64,000 nucleotides of DNA from Bifidobacteriaceae bacterium UBA2724 (lineage in GTDB: Bacteria > Actinomycetota > Actinomycetes > Actinomycetales > Bifidobacteriaceae): assembly GCA_002353815.1 (NCBI GenBank), contig DEKK01000008.1, positions 76,038 to 140,037 on the forward strand, written 5' to 3'. Below are positions 35,643 to 44,413 of this stretch, piece after piece (position 1 is the stretch's first letter; each line of letters opens with the position of its first letter). Under the pieces are notes generated by a model. That model ran no database searches. It saw only the letters and a program-made list of their open reading frames with translations, and was not told the DNA's origin. Position numbers and translations under genes: made by a program.

Positions 35643-36284
35643 ATGGCTTGTGAACCGAATTTGAAGCTTCACGTCAGACTCGAGGACCGCGTCGACATGA
35701 CGAAGAACGCAGTCCAGGATGCGCTCTTCACCTTCGATGACGGCGAGGAATCTCGCGGATACCGCGGCACCGTCGCGTCCCAGGTCGCCGGCATCACCTA
35801 CCGCCAGCTCGATTACTGGGCGCGCAAGGGCATCGTCGTCCCGTCGATCAAAGCCTCGCATGGTTCCGGATCGCGCCGCCTGTATTCTTTCAAGGATGTC
35901 GTGATCCTTGCGGTGTCCAAGCGTTTGTTGGATGCCGGTGTGAATCTGCAGAATGTCACGACGGCACTCGGCTATCTTTCGCAGCGGACTGCCGATGAGC
36001 TCGAGGCCGTGACGATCATGTGCGATGGGGAACACGTCTACGAGTGCACCTCGGATAGCCAGGTGGTCGAGCTCATGCATGGCGGCAAGGCCGTGTTCGG
36101 CGTCTCCGTGCGCTCGCTGTGGCATGAGATTCACGACGCGCTTGAAAAAGCCGATTTCGTGGACGTTTCGGGTATGTCCAAGGCAAAGCCGGCCGAAGGC
36201 AACTACATCGATGAATTGGCCGAACGCAGGATGCTCAAGCGCATGGAAGCCCAGAAACACTCGGTGGAGCAGCAGACTGCGTAA
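35643..36284 (+). CDS. MerR-family regulator of the Rv1830/ResR type
   Basis: The 213-residue protein has a winged-helix MerR DNA-binding domain from about residue 38, with VAGITYRQLDYWARKGIVVP and GSGSRRLYSFKDVVIL. It continues with a dimerisation helix and lacks the C-terminal cysteines of metal-sensing MerR proteins. This sequence resembles the Rv1830/Cg1633 group rather than FtsR (Rv1828). Rv1830 has been linked to cell-cycle timing and antibiotic resilience in mycobacteria. AAGGAAAGCACC precedes the ATG. The gene follows garA, as in other actinobacteria, but the genes that normally lie between are missing. Confidence 0.8.
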   Translation: MACEPNLKLHVRLEDRVDMTKNAVQDALFTFDDGEESRGYRGTVASQVAGITYRQLDYWARKGIVVPSIKASHGSGSRRLYSFKDVVILAVSKRLLDAGVNLQNVTTALGYLSQRTADELEAVTIMCDGEHVYECTSDSQVVELMHGGKAVFGVSVRSLWHEIHDALEKADFVDVSGMSKAKPAEGNYIDELAERRMLKRMEAQKHSVEQQTA

Positions 36285-36961
36285 GTTCGTCCTGACATGT
36301 CCCTGTCATTTTCCCAGACTCGTTCATTGCGCATGACAGCCGGACGGGTTTTCCGTTTCGGTGTTTCTGTGACGCTGTATGACCGGTTCGGCTTTATCGG
36401 AATGTCACCGCCGGATCATGGCAACGCGGCATGGGGAGTGGCTGTAAGCGGCGCGGAGCGGAAGAGATAGACCCATGGATGATGAGCTGTGGTTCGGGTT
36501 TCATGACCAATCTGACATAACATACATTATCGGCTGTTATTGTAATCGCCGAAGTCGGCCACGCTACGCGTTGTCTGTTCTGCGCCCAATCCATCGTCCT
36601 ATGAATTCCAGGGGCTTGTGACAATGAGCTATGAAAGGTCCCTCGCGCCTGATCGCACAAATGATTCCGCCGGCATCCATCGCGGGTGCAATCTTCGTGC
36701 CTGCCGTGATGCGCACCACGGGAACGCGCAGAACCCTTTCCGTGCATGTGGGACTCCTGAATCGACTTTCGCGTCAACTGTCTGCGTCGCGATATGGCGT
36801 CCGGCATCTGGGATGCAGGCCCATGTGGACAATTCCACATACGACGGTCCTGCCATGTGACACGGCCCCGGCATGAGACATTGCCGGGCGCCGCGGCTTC
36901 ATGCAACAGGACACGGCAAGCCGACCCTCGTACCCACCGGGTTGCGATATGCGCTTAGGTG
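36285..36961. other. Gene-poor 677-bp region
   Basis: I find no gene I can support. A low-GC segment (about 36510-36560, with ACATAACATACATTATC) looks like promoter or operator DNA. The open frame at 36618-36876 (MTMSYERSL or MKGPSRL starts) has no good ribosome binding site or recognisable product. Confidence 0.4.
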
Positions 36962-37507
36962 CTAGATTTTCTCAGATTGATCCATCGGAGAGATCGCCTG
37001 GTTAATGAACTGTTCCTTTTGGGACATGGCAAAGCCGATGGCCACGATATTGCGGCATGACGAGCACTGATGACGACTCAGTGCGTAACCCGACAGAAAC
37101 GACATGCACCATGAACGGATTCGCGACATATCCTCCACTTCCGGGCACAGCATGAGCACGACATGTTTGTCGAGCGCCGTCGTCGGGCGGTTGCAGTATG
37201 GGCAACGCCAGCTCCACTCATGGCTGTCTTCATCCCATGAGAGCTCGGCGCTGCATACATCGTCGGCCGCGGGTGCGGTTCTTCGCTCCAGCAATGCGTT
37301 TCCCTCACGCACTGCCTGAAGTATCTCGGTCTGCTCATCCTCGTTGCCGGTTTCGGCGTCGGTTCCTGATTCTGACATAAGTTGTGCCGGATTGTGCGAA
37401 AGGGCGCTCTGCGCAACGTCATGTGCTTCCTGTGAATCGGTGATCGTCATGTCAGCGGATGCGGTGTTTGTCAAATCTTCCGGTGTGTTGATGGGCACCT
37501 TTTCCAT
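36962..37507 (-). CDS. Orphan zinc-ribbon-like protein
   Basis: The 181-residue product is acidic and hydrophilic for its first ~110 residues (EKVPINTPEDLTNTAS and so on). A compact C-terminal part then has two CxxC pairs, CPYC (about residue 107) and CSSC (about residue 155), consistent with one zinc ribbon, with extra cysteines at LMLCPEV and SWCMSF. I do not recognise a family. The ATG at 37507 with AAAGAGGAACC is preferred over the GTG at 37591. The flanks are relatively AT-rich and gene-poor, and the codons are less GC-biased than in the neighbours. It stands alone between convergent and divergent gaps. Confidence 0.6.
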   Translation of the reverse strand: MEKVPINTPEDLTNTASADMTITDSQEAHDVAQSALSHNPAQLMSESGTDAETGNEDEQTEILQAVREGNALLERRTAPAADDVCSAELSWDEDSHEWSWRCPYCNRPTTALDKHVVLMLCPEVEDMSRIRSWCMSFLSGYALSRHQCSSCRNIVAIGFAMSQKEQFINQAISPMDQSEKI

Positions 37508-38011
37508 GGTGGTTCCTCTTTCGTTGTGTTTCTCTTGATGCATCCCCCATTGCGACAAGCGCAATGGCACCACATTTTCTTCAGTTATCACTGTTGTGGC
37601 TCATGTCGCTCATGAGAGCCATGTCTTCGAGCCTTAACGTATAGACTACCGCTCATGTGTTGTTACTGTAACAGACCGAGTGCAATTCCACGGAAATCTT
37701 CTATACAAAAACCTTCTGCCAGCTATAGAAAGGCCTCATTGGCTATGCCAAGACGGCATACTTGTCCAATCTGTGGCAACGGCCCGCTCCCGGGAATCGA
37801 TGGATGTCCCTTGGATTTCCCGGTCAACCGCCCTTCCTTGCGGCCGGTAAGCGCATCATCATGAAAGGGTCTGCGCCTTTCCCTGCAGCCGCAGACAGCT
37901 CACCTCACAACGATCTGCGGCTGCCGGGGACGATGATTGATGCAGCCTGACAGCGACGGGTTGTCACAGCGCAGGGTTGTCAGGCCTCGGAGATGTCAGT
38001 GTGGAGGGTTG
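37508..38011. other. Region between zinc-ribbon gene and HAD gene
   Basis: The 504 bases hold the promoter/palindrome described at 37638-37673 and a small plus-strand frame (37655-37864, 69 codons) with two CxxC-like pairs (CYCNRP and CPICG). That frame has no ribosome binding site, so I do not call it a gene. The rest shows nothing. Confidence 0.35.
37638..37673 (-). promoter_or_regulatory. Promoter with palindromic operator upstream of the zinc-ribbon gene
   Basis: TGTTACTGTAACA (37661-37673) is a perfect 13-bp palindrome. On the minus strand its GTAACA half reads as a -35 followed, after 17 bp, by TATACG (37638-37643) as a -10. The predicted leader to the ATG is about 125 nt. A dimeric regulator at the palindrome would cover the -35. 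Confidence 0.45.
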
Positions 38012-38737
38012 TCAACGCGCGGGTTCGATGGTTTCGAAGAAGCGATCGACCGCGTCGGGCAGCTCCCCCACGGTATCGATGATCATGTCCGCCCCATGGG
38101 TTTCCAACTCACCAGGCACGGAGAATCCCCAACGGCAGCCAATCGTTTTCACGCCGGCGTAGTGGCCACCATCTACATCCGTCCATCGGTCGCCCACCAT
38201 GACGGCCCTGTCGCCTTCCTCTTCGTCGAAGTGGATGGCGTCGAATCCGTAACGAATCACCTGGGCTTTGTGGATGCGCGTGTTGTCGAGGCTTGCCCCG
38301 AAGAGACCGTCCATGAGTTCGGTCAGTTTGAAACGGTCGCAGATCTTGCGCGCCTGGGGCTCTGGCTTGCACGTCGCGAGGGCGAGAAAATACCCACGCC
38401 TGCGCAGTTCCGCCATGGCTTCGGGGATCCCGGGGTACACCTCGTTGAGGAACATTCCTGGGATCTTCTCTCCACCGGGGTTGAGCGGGTCGTCAAAGGT
38501 CGGTTTCGTATACGCCTCGCGATACAGCGCGACGGCCTGGTCCGCGCAGTCGCTCAGACCGTGATTGGAAAAGGACTCGATGAGCGGAGGCCCCACGAAG
38601 GTGCTGAGTTCATCCTCCGTGGGCACAGGCCGGCCCAGCTTCTGGTAGGTGCGAATGGCCGAGGAAAGTATTCCCGTGTCGGATTTGGTCAATGTTCCAT
38701 CGAGGTCGAGAAGGACGACCGTGGTCGGATGGTTCAT
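38012..38737 (-). CDS. HAD-family phosphatase (phosphoglycolate phosphatase-like)
   Basis: The 241-residue protein has the nucleophile motif DLDGTLT with Asp11 and Asp13. It has a helical cap (residues ~20-85), motif II ALATCKP near 115-121, and a C-terminal MVGDRWTDVDGGHYAG that supplies the last acidic residues. This fits the Gph-like subfamily that hydrolyses small phosphate esters; the substrate is not known. The ATG at 38737 has AGGAAGG 7 nt upstream, preferred over an earlier in-frame start at 38920 that would overlap rbpA. Confidence 0.85.
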   Translation of the reverse strand: MNHPTTVVLLDLDGTLTKSDTGILSSAIRTYQKLGRPVPTEDELSTFVGPPLIESFSNHGLSDCADQAVALYREAYTKPTFDDPLNPGGEKIPGMFLNEVYPGIPEAMAELRRRGYFLALATCKPEPQARKICDRFKLTELMDGLFGASLDNTRIHKAQVIRYGFDAIHFDEEEGDRAVMVGDRWTDVDGGHYAGVKTIGCRWGFSVPGELETHGADMIIDTVGELPDAVDRFFETIEPAR

Positions 38738-38916
38738 AATGCTCGCCTTCCTGTGTCTTCGGTTGCGCTCTGGGACGACGGGAGCCACTGGCCATGACGA
38801 GGAGCAGATACCAGGCACGGACCATGACCCACGCGGATGCACAGGCATGATGCCCACGTCAAGGCGTCTTTTTGGGTTTGCCACCCTGCGGACTGGCTGA
38901 AGGCCAGCCGGGGAAG

Positions 38917-39264
38917 TCACTCGTAATCGGGGAACCAGCCGTCGTGATGCATCTTGAGACGCTTCTCCAACAGCTCCTTGAGCTCACCTTCGGTGCGACG
39001 TTCCAGAAGCATGTCCCAATGCGTGCGAACCTGCTTGGTCACTTCGGCAGCGTCTGCGGAATCCTTGCCCTCGCGATGCGCGACCTTGCCGCAATGGCAT
39101 TCCCACTCGTCGGGGATGTCGGCATCCTGCGCGAACGGAATGATGATGCGATGACCGTCGGGACACACATACACATAGTCTTGGCGTGCCGCGAAATCGA
39201 CGTTTTCATCCGATTCCAGCGACTTCGCTCCGATGCTCATGCCCCTGAGGCTGCGCTCTGCCAT
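38917..39264 (-). CDS. rbpA: RNA polymerase-binding protein RbpA
   Basis: The 115-residue actinobacterial factor binds the beta subunit and sigma and stabilises the open promoter complex. It has the RSLRGMSIGAKSLESDE N-terminus and the zinc or zinc-like core with CPDGH (residue 34) and CHCGK (residue 56). The C-terminal sigma-interacting helix is MLLERRTEGELKELLEKRL. AAGGAGAATTGC precedes the ATG. It lies downstream of helY. Confidence 0.95.
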   Translation of the reverse strand: MAERSLRGMSIGAKSLESDENVDFAARQDYVYVCPDGHRIIIPFAQDADIPDEWECHCGKVAHREGKDSADAAEVTKQVRTHWDMLLERRTEGELKELLEKRLKMHHDGWFPDYE

Positions 39265-39335
39265 GCAATTCTCCTTGTCGTTCCGTCTCCAAATTAGCCA
39301 AAGCCTTCGACTGCTGGCCGTAAACCATCATTATT

Positions 39336-39369
39336 GCATACCCGTGGCGCCGCGGGCACACGGGTATGC
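39336..39369 (-). terminator. Hairpin between helY and rbpA
   Basis: GCATACCCGTG (39336-39346) and CACGGGTATGC (39359-39369) are perfect 11-bp arms about 35-70 bp after the helY stop. There is no T run on the minus strand. It may end helY transcripts or mark the start of the rbpA unit. Confidence 0.5.
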
Positions 39370-39404
39370 TCTCAGCGTAAACCCGCGTCCGTCGGCACCT
39401 TCCA

Positions 39405-41978
39405 TCACTCGATACCGGAATAGGCCACGACTCCCCTGTTGACCGTCAGCGCCGCCATGTGCGCGCGTTCGGCGATCTGCGGCTGGTCGATGTATTCCCC
39501 GACGGCGGCTATCTGGCCAAGTGCGTCGGCCACGCGTTTGCAGCTGCGCACGAAGTCCCCGCCCGTCATGTCGACGTCATCGAGGACCGTGGCCAGATCT
39601 TTGCCGCTGGACCAGTCGAACATGATGTCGCATGCGCCGAAGTTCAGCTGCTGCAGGTCGTCAAGTCCGCAATCCTCGCACAGCGCGTTCACTTCTTCGT
39701 ACGTGGCCTTGGCGGTCTCGACGCACGCCAGGACGCGCCCCTTGGCGCCGCCCGGGTAGTGCCTCGGCTCGCCGGTGTCGTCGCGCCTGGCCTCGTAGAC
39801 GAAGCCCGACACCACTGCGACGAGCTGCTCGGGGTCCAGGTCGTCGAACATTCCACGCGACAGGCATTCCGCGAGCACGATGTCGAGCTCACCGTAGAGA
39901 TGGCGGAGCAACTGGCCTTTGCGCGTCACCGTGTAGTCCTGCGGGGAGTCGCCGTCGAGATAGCCGAGGATCCGCAGCACTTCACAGATGCGTTCGAAAC
40001 GACGAGCCACAGTGCCGGTGCGTGAGTCGTAGCGGTCTTTCAGACGTTCGAGTTCGCGCTCTTGCTTGGCCCACCTGTTGCCCCAGCGCAGGTGAGATGA
40101 CAGGTCGGGGCATGCGTTGCACGGATGCTCGCGCATGCGCTTCTTGAGCCCCGAGAGTTCCCTGTCGATGGCTCCGAGGGCCTTCTTGCGCTCCGCTTCG
40201 CTTCGGTATGGGAGCCGGGCGAGCCTTTTGCGCTCATGTCGCTCAATGTCCTGAATCCTCATACGCAGGCGCATGAACTCCGTGAAATCCCCCCTGTCGC
40301 AGGAGAACGCCTTTTCATATCCGTCGATTGCCGTCTGGGCGGTCTCGATGCTCTCCTCGAGTTCCTGCGAGGATTCGTTCGCCTCCCATTGGGCGAACGA
40401 ATGGTCGAGCGTCGTGCGAGCCGTCGAGTAATCCGACGAATTGAGCAGGTTCACCGCCATGTTGAAGGTCGGCGTGAAGCTCGAATGGAGCGGATACACG
40501 CGCTTGCTGGACAGTGACGCGGCGACCCGGGGGTCGAAGCCCTTGTGGTCGACGATGACGGCGTGGCCGATCACGTCGATGCCGCGGCGTCCCGCACGGC
40601 CGGTGAGTTGTGTGAACTGGCCGGGCGTGAGCTGCACGTGTCCTTCGCCATTGAATTTCTCGAGCTTCTCGACCACCACGGAGCGCGCCGGCATGTTGAT
40701 GCCGAGGGCTAGCGTCTCGGTGGCGAACACGACCTTGACAAGACCCTGTTCGAACAGCTTCTCGACTATTTGCCGGAACAGGGCCACCATGCCGGCGTGA
40801 TGCGGCGCGAAGCCCATCTCGAGCGCATAACGGAACCGTTTGAATCCCAGCGCCATGGCGTCGGTGCGGGTCATCTGGCCGTCCATCATTTCATCGACGA
40901 TGATGCGGATCCTCCTCGTCTCGTCGTCGGTCGTCAGACGCAGGCCTGCGTTGATGCATTGCTCAACCGCTTTGTCGCATCCTGTGCGGGAGAAGATGAA
41001 ATAGATGCCCGGCAACAGACCCATGTAATCGAGCTCGTCGATCACCGCCCAGCGCTTCGGGCAATGCCGCGTGATGTCACGCCCGGACATGCCTTTGGCC
41101 GGCCTTCTGCGACGGTGCTTCCTGTCGGGTTCAGCCTCTCCCCTGGCGATGGCACGTTCCTGCGCCCTCACGTCAAGGCGATGGAGCTCATGCATGAGCG
41201 CGGGGTTGACCTGCTCGGAGTCGGACGACCGGTACAGGTCCCACAGAACCGGTTCCGTCCGCTCGTCGGCCTGCGTCATGACATGGCGTTCCAGCGGGAC
41301 CGGACGGTGTTCCGAGATCACGAGTGCGGTGTCGCCGCGCACCGATCTGATCCACGCCGAGAAATCCTCGACATTCGACACGGTGGCCGACAGCCCGATG
41401 ATCTTGACGGTGCGGGGAAGGTGGATGATGACCTCTTCCCAGACCTGTCCGCGGGAGCGGTCGGCGAGATAGTGCACTTCGTCGAGGACGACGTATTTGA
41501 GCGCGTCGAGGGTGGTGGAATGCTCGTAGATCATGTTGCGCAGCACTTCGGTGGTCATCACGAGGATGTCTGCGTCGGGGTTGACCGACATGTCGCCGGT
41601 GAGCAGTCCCACGCGGTCGGATCCGTACACGGCTGTGAGGTCATGGTACTTCTGGTTGCTCAGCGCTTTGATCGGCGTGGTGTAGAAGGCCTTGACGTTA
41701 TGCTCCTGAGCCAGAAAAATGGCGAAGTCGGCGATGATGGTCTTGCCGGCGCCCGTCGGTGCGGCGACGAGCACGTTGCGCCCCGCCTCCAGCTCGTCGA
41801 TGGCCTCGAGCTGGAAATCGTCAAGATCGAAATCCAGCGATTCTGCGAATTTCGCGGCCACGCTCGTGGCGTGGCGCTGGCGGTCGCGGAACGCCTGGTA
41901 GCGCGATGCCGGCGAATCCGGGTCCGGTGTGGCCGGCAGATTGTCGGACGCGTTGCGATGCTTGCGATGATGCGTCAT
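39405..41978 (-). CDS. helY: Ski2-like DEAD/DEAH-box helicase HelY
   Basis: The 857-residue helicase has Walker A APTGAGKT (residues 73-80) and motif II DEVH (166-169). Motif III is GLSATVSNVEDF near residue 194, and motifs V/VI appear as AGMVALFRQIVEKL, TETLALGINMPAR and QLTGRAGRRG. A long C-terminal part follows. It is the actinobacterial HelY/Ski2-like family thought to act in RNA or DNA processing. In mycobacteria it lies with pafBC and tatA/tatC. Here pafBC is nearby, but the tat genes are replaced by a single small membrane gene. Confidence 0.93.
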   Translation of the reverse strand: MTHHRKHRNASDNLPATPDPDSPASRYQAFRDRQRHATSVAAKFAESLDFDLDDFQLEAIDELEAGRNVLVAAPTGAGKTIIADFAIFLAQEHNVKAFYTTPIKALSNQKYHDLTAVYGSDRVGLLTGDMSVNPDADILVMTTEVLRNMIYEHSTTLDALKYVVLDEVHYLADRSRGQVWEEVIIHLPRTVKIIGLSATVSNVEDFSAWIRSVRGDTALVISEHRPVPLERHVMTQADERTEPVLWDLYRSSDSEQVNPALMHELHRLDVRAQERAIARGEAEPDRKHRRRRPAKGMSGRDITRHCPKRWAVIDELDYMGLLPGIYFIFSRTGCDKAVEQCINAGLRLTTDDETRRIRIIVDEMMDGQMTRTDAMALGFKRFRYALEMGFAPHHAGMVALFRQIVEKLFEQGLVKVVFATETLALGINMPARSVVVEKLEKFNGEGHVQLTPGQFTQLTGRAGRRGIDVIGHAVIVDHKGFDPRVAASLSSKRVYPLHSSFTPTFNMAVNLLNSSDYSTARTTLDHSFAQWEANESSQELEESIETAQTAIDGYEKAFSCDRGDFTEFMRLRMRIQDIERHERKRLARLPYRSEAERKKALGAIDRELSGLKKRMREHPCNACPDLSSHLRWGNRWAKQERELERLKDRYDSRTGTVARRFERICEVLRILGYLDGDSPQDYTVTRKGQLLRHLYGELDIVLAECLSRGMFDDLDPEQLVAVVSGFVYEARRDDTGEPRHYPGGAKGRVLACVETAKATYEEVNALCEDCGLDDLQQLNFGACDIMFDWSSGKDLATVLDDVDMTGGDFVRSCKRVADALGQIAAVGEYIDQPQIAERAHMAALTVNRGVVAYSGIE

Positions 41979-42095
41979 GTGTAATCCTCGGTATGCTTAG
42001 GTCTTCGTCAAAGTCGTCGGGACGGGAACGCGGGACATGTCCCGGCACGGAGGCAGTCTCCGTTTTCAGGCGCACGGCTCCCCCGTGCCCGAAAG

Positions 42096-42413
42096 TCATT
42101 TGTTGAAATCCAGCCAGGACTTCCAGATGTGCAGCCTGCGTTCGCGCTTGCGGTCCTTGCGCTCAATGACCTTCACATGTGCGTCGGCGTAGCGGTCCAT
42201 GGCCGTGCCCAGAGGCTGCGTGAACAGCGGGCGGGTGTCTTTCTCCGGCATGTCGAGCGGCTCCGAGGATTTGTCGAAGCGGGTGGCGAGGTTATCGAGC
42301 GTGGCACCGCAGGTTTCGACGGCTCCGATGAAATGCCGGTAGGCATAGATAAGCCCGGCTATGATGACGACGACCATCAGGACCGCTAGCACGGCCCATC
42401 CCCATCCTGGCAT
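42096..42413 (-). CDS. Small single-pass membrane protein
   Basis: The 105-residue protein has a hydrophobic N-terminal helix (WAVLAVLMVVVIIAGLIYAY, residues 6-25) and a charged, basic C-terminal half with KVIERKDRKRERRLH near 84-98. A helix plus a basic cytoplasmic tail superficially resembles TatA, but I do not see the TatA glycine hinge or phenylalanine pattern. It lies where tatA and tatC are found in other actinobacteria. The ATG has AAGGAGGAGAC upstream. Confidence 0.6.
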   Translation of the reverse strand: MPGWGWAVLAVLMVVVIIAGLIYAYRHFIGAVETCGATLDNLATRFDKSSEPLDMPEKDTRPLFTQPLGTAMDRYADAHVKVIERKDRKRERRLHIWKSWLDFNK

Positions 42414-42493
42414 GTCTCCTCCTTGCTGCTGTGCGCCGATGCGACTGCTCTGCGCTGCCGTGGCGGTTTGTCCGTGCGGCACGTCCCGCCGCG

Positions 42494-44413
42494 TCACTCG
42501 CCTTCATAGATCGATAGCTCGTGTTTGGCTCGCGCGATCATCATGGTGCGCAGGGTCTCGGGGCCAACCGCCACGATATGGCGCGCATGGGCGATGCAGA
42601 ACGCCACGAACCAGGAATCCGAGCACACGAGCAGGTGCACTTTCTCGCCTTTGTCCCAGGGCTCCACCGTGGCGTACGGCAGGTCGCGGATGAACGAGCG
42701 CCCCACCGTGTCGGTGGTGAATTCGGCAGGCGTTCCGTTGTCGAGGTTCCATTCGCGCAGTTCCGACAGCGGCACATCGGGAATCTCGATGGGGTGCGTG
42801 GGCTGCACGACCTCGATGTGGCCGATGCGGGCGAGCCGCAGGGTCTGCCACTCGGGGTGCTTCTTCTTGCGGCCGTTGTGCGGAGACTCCGGCTGCGGCT
42901 CCGGGAAGTCGTAATCGGTGCTCACGTCCTCGGGCTTCACGCCGTTCCAGACCGCCGCGTAGTACACGCCCTCGTCCACGTAGATCTTGGCGGGCGCGAC
43001 GAGTTTGCGGCGGGTGCGGCCGGCGCCGTCGGTGTATTCCATGTCAAGAAGCTGGCCCGAGGTGATGGCCTCTTTCACCGCCGCGTAGCAGTTCGGCTCG
43101 AGCTCGTACCCGGTTAGGCTCAGCCATGCGGAGTCGCCGGGCTTCATCTGCGCATGGAGACGCTTGTAGAGGTCCTCTGCCTGCACGCGGGAGTCCTCGG
43201 GCATGACGGGCGAATGGGCCAGGTAGCTCACAGACGCCGTGAGGAGGCTCAGGTACTGGGGCGAGATGCCGGCGAGACGCTCGAGGCCCAGCGAGTTCGT
43301 CGCGCACACGATGCCCTGTTCCTCGAGGAGCGTCCAGTCGAAGTCGAAGAACTGGCTGCCCGCCATCTCTCCATCGTCGGAAACCGTGGTGAGGCGTTCG
43401 ACGTCTTTCTTGATGACGGTGATCCCGCGCTTGCGGTCCGACTCGTCCTTGGGTTTGCCCACGAAGCGCTCCGCAAGTTGGTCGAGGGGGAATTCCTCGC
43501 CCAGATGGGCCGACAGGAAAAGCATGAGGCGCAGACGCCTGTCGACCTCGCTGCCGGTCTGGTACGGCGGCGACACGGTCTTGTGCCCCTCGGGTTCGTC
43601 ATCTTGCTCCGGGACCTCCGCCGGCTCGTACTCCGAGACGGGAATCGGATCGGTGCGGCTGGAATCGTCACACTGCTGGAACTGGATGGCGGCGTTGAGA
43701 CGACGTTTGAACGAATCGACAGCCTCCTGCGGGCTGACGATCACCGCGCCCGGGTGTTCGAGGACGAAAGTGGCCAGATCGTTGGAATCCGTGTATGCCA
43801 CATGGATCTCTTCCCCATCGGTTTCGACGGTCGCCGTGAAACGGCGCTGTTCGACTTCCTTGACGAGTCTGTCGGGAATCGACTGCGTGCCCAGGCCGGG
43901 CGCGATGGAATCCAGCCCGAGGCCGGGAACGGGAACCTGCGGCACACGCGGCGTGCTGCGCGACTGCTTGCGCACCTGCTGTTCCTGCTGCTCCTGTTGG
44001 TTCTGCTGGCTCGTAATAGACACGGACCGCGCAAGGTAGTTGGCGGCTGCGAGCACAGGAAGGTCCTCTCGCTTGAACTGGATGCGCAGACGGGGCTCGT
44101 CGCCGAGCTGCAGACGATATGACGCGAAGTCCTGTCCTTCCGACTTCGACGAATACTCAGGCTGGCGTGATTCGATCGCGATGCCCATCGCCGCCAGCTT
44201 CGCCCTGTCGCGCTGGAACTGCTTGGCGAAAGCGGCCTTCGCCGCCTGGTCCGCAAGCTCTCCATAGGAATCCGCATACGCCTTGACGCGCTGGGCGATC
44301 TGACGCGATGTCAGCCATTGGGGAAACGCGGATGACAAGACGGCAAGCACATCCAGCTCGTGCTTGCCCCACTTATCAGAAAACCGACGCCTGCCATTGG
44401 AACCCTCTGCCAT
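42494..44413 (-). CDS. pafBC: PafB-PafC fusion, WYL-domain transcription regulator
   Basis: The 639-residue protein contains two winged-helix plus WYL-like repeats. The first begins near residue 15 (KHELDVLAVLSSAFPQWLTSRQ). The second begins near residue 300 (RRLRLMLFLSAHLGEEFPLDQL), with WYL-type segments including LDMEYTDGAGRTRR and YYAAVWNGV in the C-terminal half. Mycobacteria encode PafB and PafC as separate genes whose complex drives the LexA/RecA-independent DNA-damage response; here they appear fused. The ATG at 44413 with GCGAGG is chosen because the frame's first ATG (44467) overlaps a likely -10 (TACAAT, 44466-44471). Confidence 0.85.
   Translation of the reverse strand: MAEGSNGRRRFSDKWGKHELDVLAVLSSAFPQWLTSRQIAQRVKAYADSYGELADQAAKAAFAKQFQRDRAKLAAMGIAIESRQPEYSSKSEGQDFASYRLQLGDEPRLRIQFKREDLPVLAAANYLARSVSITSQQNQQEQQEQQVRKQSRSTPRVPQVPVPGLGLDSIAPGLGTQSIPDRLVKEVEQRRFTATVETDGEEIHVAYTDSNDLATFVLEHPGAVIVSPQEAVDSFKRRLNAAIQFQQCDDSSRTDPIPVSEYEPAEVPEQDDEPEGHKTVSPPYQTGSEVDRRLRLMLFLSAHLGEEFPLDQLAERFVGKPKDESDRKRGITVIKKDVERLTTVSDDGEMAGSQFFDFDWTLLEEQGIVCATNSLGLERLAGISPQYLSLLTASVSYLAHSPVMPEDSRVQAEDLYKRLHAQMKPGDSAWLSLTGYELEPNCYAAVKEAITSGQLLDMEYTDGAGRTRRKLVAPAKIYVDEGVYYAAVWNGVKPEDVSTDYDFPEPQPESPHNGRKKKHPEWQTLRLARIGHIEVVQPTHPIEIPDVPLSELREWNLDNGTPAEFTTDTVGRSFIRDLPYATVEPWDKGEKVHLLVCSDSWFVAFCIAHARHIVAVGPETLRTMMIARAKHELSIYEGE

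Noticed and set aside
36618..36876. Plus-strand frames of ~80 codons before the zinc-ribbon gene
   Set aside because: The start context is poor and I see no recognisable domain; kept only as a note in the intergenic entry.
42096..42413. TatA identity for the small membrane protein
   Set aside because: The position fits tatA, but the TatA hinge and phenylalanine motif are not seen, so I call only a small membrane protein.
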